A stretch of DNA of 64,000 bases, from the NCBI RefSeq assembly GCF_040403615.1, contig NZ_JBBAKG010000019.1, positions 1 through 64,000 on the forward strand, in the 5' to 3' direction. Shown piece after piece: positions 60,879 to 64,000 of the stretch (its first letter is position 1; every line of letters begins with the position of its first letter). The DNA comes from Haliscomenobacter sp040403615 (GTDB taxonomy: Bacteria; Bacteroidota; Bacteroidia; Chitinophagales; Saprospiraceae). A program made the position numbers and the translations under genes. A model generated the notes under the pieces. The model had not been told where the DNA came from. It searched no databases and saw only the letters and a list, made by a program, of their open reading frames with translations.

Positions 60879-61835
60879 TCAATTTTGGAATGACAAGGTC
60901 AGGTTGATTTCGTGGGTGCCTCCGGTGGATGGACCGAATGTACTAAAGTTGTAATCGAAACCGTACCCAAAACGAAAGGTATTGGACAATCCCGCGTTTT
61001 CACCAAGTACAAATCCGGTTTCAAGGTGTGCGGCTCCAGCTGATGAACCTCCAGCGCCAATCCACAGTGCGGATGGCAACTGATAACGCAAGTTGAGGTC
61101 TACGTTGACAGGAGCACCAGGAACATATTTTACCCACATTGATGGTTCTAAAAAGCCATCATTGCGGAAAAACTTGTAATAGCCCACCTGGCCATAAAAG
61201 TGTTGGGTTCGTTTGGTGAAAAACTCACCTTGTTCGTTGGTAAAGGTGAGATCCAGGCCAAAAGCCTGAGGAACAGACAACCCTGCGTAAAAAATGTCGT
61301 CTGAATAACGCCCTCCTACCGCTTGGTAATAAAAGACCCCAACCCCAACATCTGGAAATATCTGGCCTTGGTCAACCCCGGATAGGGCATCGTTTTCATC
61401 ACGCAATACGATTTCTGATGATTTGACCCGGTATTGAACCATACCGGCACTAAGACCAATGGACAAACCTCCGTATTCGGGGTCGCTGGTCAAGACACCA
61501 GCAAAACGACCGTATACACCAGTAAATCCGGTTGGTCCGGTTTGATCATTGATCAATTGACCGCCTAGCATCATGGTCACTCCGCTACCGCCAGAATTGA
61601 GCCAGGTAGCACGAACAGTTTGCGTCTTTGGAGCGGCTCCTCCAAATCCAGCCCACTGGCTTCGGTAAGACGCACCTACGGTGATGTTGTTCCGATAGGC
61701 GAGAAAATCTGACTCAACCGCCGCTGGGTTGATTATGGTCTGATTTTCTCGATATTGGGTAAACAGGGAGAGCTGTTGAGCGTAAGAAACAGCGGTCGTC
61801 AATAAAAAAATGACAAGTAAACATACTCTGGTCAT
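60879..61835 (-). CDS. Type IX secretion membrane protein PorP/SprF family
   Basis: This 318-residue outer-membrane protein has a signal peptide (MTRVCLLVIFLLTTAVSYAQQ). It opens with the family hallmark LSLFTQYRENQTIINPAAVESDFLAYRNNITVGASYRSQWAGF, followed by barrel strands and a terminal FRFGYGFDYNFS, GGTHEINLTLSFQN. PorP/SprF-type proteins are encoded with type B T9SS cargo such as SprB and help to anchor or secrete it. Here the giant type B protein gene follows immediately on the same strand, supporting that partnership. The start at 61835 fits the signal peptide better than 61868. Confidence 0.93.
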   Translation of the reverse strand: MTRVCLLVIFLLTTAVSYAQQLSLFTQYRENQTIINPAAVESDFLAYRNNITVGASYRSQWAGFGGAAPKTQTVRATWLNSGGSGVTMMLGGQLINDQTGPTGFTGVYGRFAGVLTSDPEYGGLSIGLSAGMVQYRVKSSEIVLRDENDALSGVDQGQIFPDVGVGVFYYQAVGGRYSDDIFYAGLSVPQAFGLDLTFTNEQGEFFTKRTQHFYGQVGYYKFFRNDGFLEPSMWVKYVPGAPVNVDLNLRYQLPSALWIGAGGSSAGAAHLETGFVLGENAGLSNTFRFGYGFDYNFSTFGPSTGGTHEINLTLSFQN

Positions 61836-61856
61836 GGGACGAGTTTTTGAGATGGC

Positions 61857-61864
61857 CAAAAATA
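61857..61864 (-). promoter_or_regulatory. Putative -7 element for the PorP/SprF operon
   Basis: The minus strand reads TATTTTTG, an exact TAnnTTTG match ending 21 bases before the PorP/SprF start. The rest of the AT-rich 381-base gap 61836-62216 has no gene that I can support. Confidence 0.35.
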
Positions 61865-62193
61865 CCAAAATTCCCTTTGCTTGGTTGTTAAATAATTTTC
61901 AGCCTCAAAAATATCTTTTTTTTACGTATTTGAATTATTTCAACGCAATTTTACTGGCATTGAGATAGATAAAGGAAAACCATACACGTAATCAACTGAT
62001 ATAGGGCTGAAAATATACCAAACAAAACCAACTTCGCCAAATGCAGCCCAGTGGGCCAATCAGACCAAATCAAGCTGGTTTAAATCGAAGTACTATATGA
62101 ATGCAGATTTCTTAAAATTATTTTAAAATGAGGCAGGAAAATACGATTTTGGATTTGCTGGTGACCAACTTGTGGAAACCAACTTTACTTTTA

Positions 62194-62235
62194 GCCTAAA
62201 ACCCTTCCCACCTTGCCTAAAACCCTTTCCACCTG
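62194..62235. repeat. 21-bp tandem duplication across a stop codon
   Basis: Two nearly identical 21-base units (62194-62214 and 62215-62235; GCCTAAAACCCTT core) are joined directly. The second unit contains the last codons and stop of the partial gene at the right edge; the first repeats them outside the gene. Confidence 0.7.
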
Positions 62236-64000
62236 GTCTTCAATTCCTTTTTGAATCCTTTGGCGGCTTTTCCGGTGATGGTGAAAAATTTTTGAGCTTC
62301 TTTTAGACCCGAACCGGGGTTAGATTCATGGAAACGATCCGCCATTTGGTAAACCATGGCACGAAAGCTTTCTACCGCCAAGCCTGAAGTTCCATAGTTC
62401 GCATTGAGGATATCGCTAATCAATGGAATCTGATCAGTGAACAGGCAATTGCGGTCGATGTAGTACTGCTCGAAAGCAAAATGCTTGGGATCACGCAGGT
62501 ATTGTTCCAAAGTTTGATGCTTGAATCCGAAATCAGCCAGGTGGTTGGTTTCAAAATCGCGTTCCATTTTGCGGTCTTGGCGTTCAAATGCTTCCCAGTT
62601 TTTACTGCTTTCCAAGCGCTGAAGTTCTACCTGAGCCAGTTCAAAATCTCGGGGAGCCTCAAATTTGCGCAGGGCTTCATTGATCGAGTAAATGTCCAAA
62701 TCGCAATAGGCAGCAGCCTGGCATGCTTCATAGATTTTTTGATAGGCAGCATATCCAAGGGCAAATTTGTGCTGGGCGATTAATTGCTCGGCCTCTTTTT
62801 TCCCGGTTTCATAAGCCTCTCGTTCCTCAAAACAGGATTCTTTGGCAATCGTCTTGAAACGGGTTTGCAACGCAGCAGGAACGGGCAATTGGTATTGGTT
62901 CATGTACTGGCGAAAGACTTTTAGCGCTTCATATTTGGCCTGTTGGTCATAAATGCGTTCTACTTCCTGAAGTTTTTTACTCAACAGATCAGCAAAAACC
63001 TGGTCGCGTAAGCGCGTGGCTTCATCTCGTAAAGGCAAACTGTTCACCTTGCTGGCTTGCACCAAAGGATGCAAAATATCCAGTGCTTTTTGTGCCTCAC
63101 CTCGGGCAAGGAGGGTCTGCCCACGCGTCAATTGCAATTTAAACTCGGTATCTTTAAAAGGATCATCTTGATTCGGATCAACTTTAAGGGTTCGGGCCAG
63201 GGTTTTGTTTTCATTGCGGTACCGATTGAGCACTACCGCAGCATCGTCCAGCGTGCCCGCAGTGATCATCCCTTCCAATTGGCGGCGTTGTGCTTCGATT
63301 TTTAGGTTGTAAAAAGGCTTGCCCTTGCGCTCATAAGCTTGCGTCAAACTGTCACCTGATTGATTACTGGTGATAAAACCACTTAAATCCTGAAAAAGCA
63401 TGATTCCAGGCTCTACTTCACTGGCCTTTAAATATTGATCGAGGTAACCCAAACTGCGCAAACTGAAACTTTTGCGCATGCTTGCTGCTTGCGCAATTTG
63501 TTGATCTGCCAAGTAGGGGCGGTAAAGGTTGCGCACTGAATCCAGCGAGTTGAAGCGTTTGATGGCCATTTCGGCAGTGCCGGGATTGTACATCCAGCGC
63601 TCGGCTTCTTTGGCGAGGTAACTATAATGATCCTGACTCAAACGACGGCGTTCTTCCCGGCTGTTGTTTTGAGGCAAAAAACCTTGCATTTGTTGTTCCA
63701 GTGCCTCTACTTTATCCAGCGCCCGAAACCCTTCCTGAAAACGTTGCTGATCGCGTAAGTTGCCTATTTTTCGCATGTACTCCTGGTGCAAATCAACCAA
63801 CATGTCATTGGTATTCAGGAATTGAAAGCCCGTAGTGCGCTGCATGTTTCTCAGCTGGTTGAGTTCAGTTTCTGCCTGACTAAGGTTGTCGTTGCGCAGG
63901 TTATCCACAAAACGGCGTTGCGCATTATCGGCGTACTTTTTTAAGGCGTCTTGCTTTTCGGTGCGTAGAGACGCTGAGGCAAAATTGTTGAAATACCTGG
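62217..64000 (-). CDS. Large helical protein of unknown function (partial, N-terminus outside window)
   Basis: The frame is open to the right edge of the window, so the start is missing; about 594 codons are visible. I do not recognise the family. The sequence is almost entirely alpha-helical and charged, with many Q, E, K and R residues and repeated patterns (TRGQTLLARGEAQKALDILHPL, ALKVFRQYMNQYQ, GYAAYQKIYEACQAA), so it resembles TPR-like or coiled-coil solenoids. The C-terminal part (SDILNANYGTSGLAVESFRAMVYQMADRF) looks like a globular end. The apparent first codon at 63908 is GTG inside the frame and is not the real start. Its position 5' of PorP/SprF may be chance. Confidence 0.75.
   Translation of the reverse strand, partial: RYFNNFASASLRTEKQDALKKYADNAQRRFVDNLRNDNLSQAETELNQLRNMQRTTGFQFLNTNDMLVDLHQEYMRKIGNLRDQQRFQEGFRALDKVEALEQQMQGFLPQNNSREERRRLSQDHYSYLAKEAERWMYNPGTAEMAIKRFNSLDSVRNLYRPYLADQQIAQAASMRKSFSLRSLGYLDQYLKASEVEPGIMLFQDLSGFITSNQSGDSLTQAYERKGKPFYNLKIEAQRRQLEGMITAGTLDDAAVVLNRYRNENKTLARTLKVDPNQDDPFKDTEFKLQLTRGQTLLARGEAQKALDILHPLVQASKVNSLPLRDEATRLRDQVFADLLSKKLQEVERIYDQQAKYEALKVFRQYMNQYQLPVPAALQTRFKTIAKESCFEEREAYETGKKEAEQLIAQHKFALGYAAYQKIYEACQAAAYCDLDIYSINEALRKFEAPRDFELAQVELQRLESSKNWEAFERQDRKMERDFETNHLADFGFKHQTLEQYLRDPKHFAFEQYYIDRNCLFTDQIPLISDILNANYGTSGLAVESFRAMVYQMADRFHESNPGSGLKEAQKFFTITGKAAKGFKKELKTRWKGF

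Overview
The window comes from a Bacteroidota chromosome, most likely a Saprospiria-type heterotroph of the Haliscomenobacter or Lewinella kind; the order is inferred from gene content, not proven. Evidence seen directly: two SusC/SusD pairs, a further TonB-dependent receptor, proteins ending in type IX secretion (T9SS) sorting domains of both classes, a PorP/SprF protein, many lipoproteins, no clear Shine-Dalgarno sequences, and promoter-like TAnnTTTG elements. I found no rRNA, tRNA, CRISPR array, transposase or integrase.

Layout. 0-0.3 kb: antitoxin-like gene and the first codons of a PIN-domain (VapC-like) toxin cut by the edge. 0.5-8.3 kb: single genes (ABC-F ATPase, GH2 glycosidase, Uma2-family protein, enoyl-CoA hydratase, ribosome hibernation factor, exported protein), separated at their 3' ends by hairpins. 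8.4-12.1 kb: minus-strand operon PhyH dioxygenase, aldo/keto reductase, Dabb protein, FucP-like transporter, resembling a sugar or polyol catabolic set. 12.3-14.5 kb: SulP anion transporter with beta-carbonic anhydrase, a probable bicarbonate module. 14.6-23.2 kb: minus-strand operon with a Tat-type flavin amine oxidase, SusC, SusD, an exported agmatine/peptidylarginine deiminase-family protein and an MFS permease. This SusCD locus has no glycosidase and looks built for a nitrogenous substrate; it is my best candidate for an undescribed system. 23.3-30.0 kb: giant ThuA/sugar-dehydrogenase/cytochrome fusion, a PNPOx-fold protein, a double FKBP lipoprotein and a DUF3298 lipoprotein.

30.1-43.7 kb: a polysaccharide utilisation locus: propeller/Y_Y_Y/LuxR regulator, GH144-like glucanase (suggesting beta-1,2-glucan), a seven-module beta-sandwich T9SS protein, SusC and SusD. 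43.9-47.1 kb: Oar-like TonB-dependent receptor. 47.1-52.5 kb: an accessory block (DUF5777 barrel, YceI, cytochrome P460-like protein, repeat lipoprotein, AraC regulator). It lies between two direct copies of a 66-bp sequence that is the promoter and start of an alpha/beta hydrolase gene; the left copy is fused head-to-head with the broken 5' end of a second propeller regulator. 52.5-55.0 kb: hydrolase, lipoprotein and LytTR response regulator. 55.1-64.0 kb: a 1,890-residue T9SS type B protein with five cohesin-like and about ten Ig/PKD-like domains, its PorP/SprF partner, and a partial helical protein of unknown function running off the right edge.
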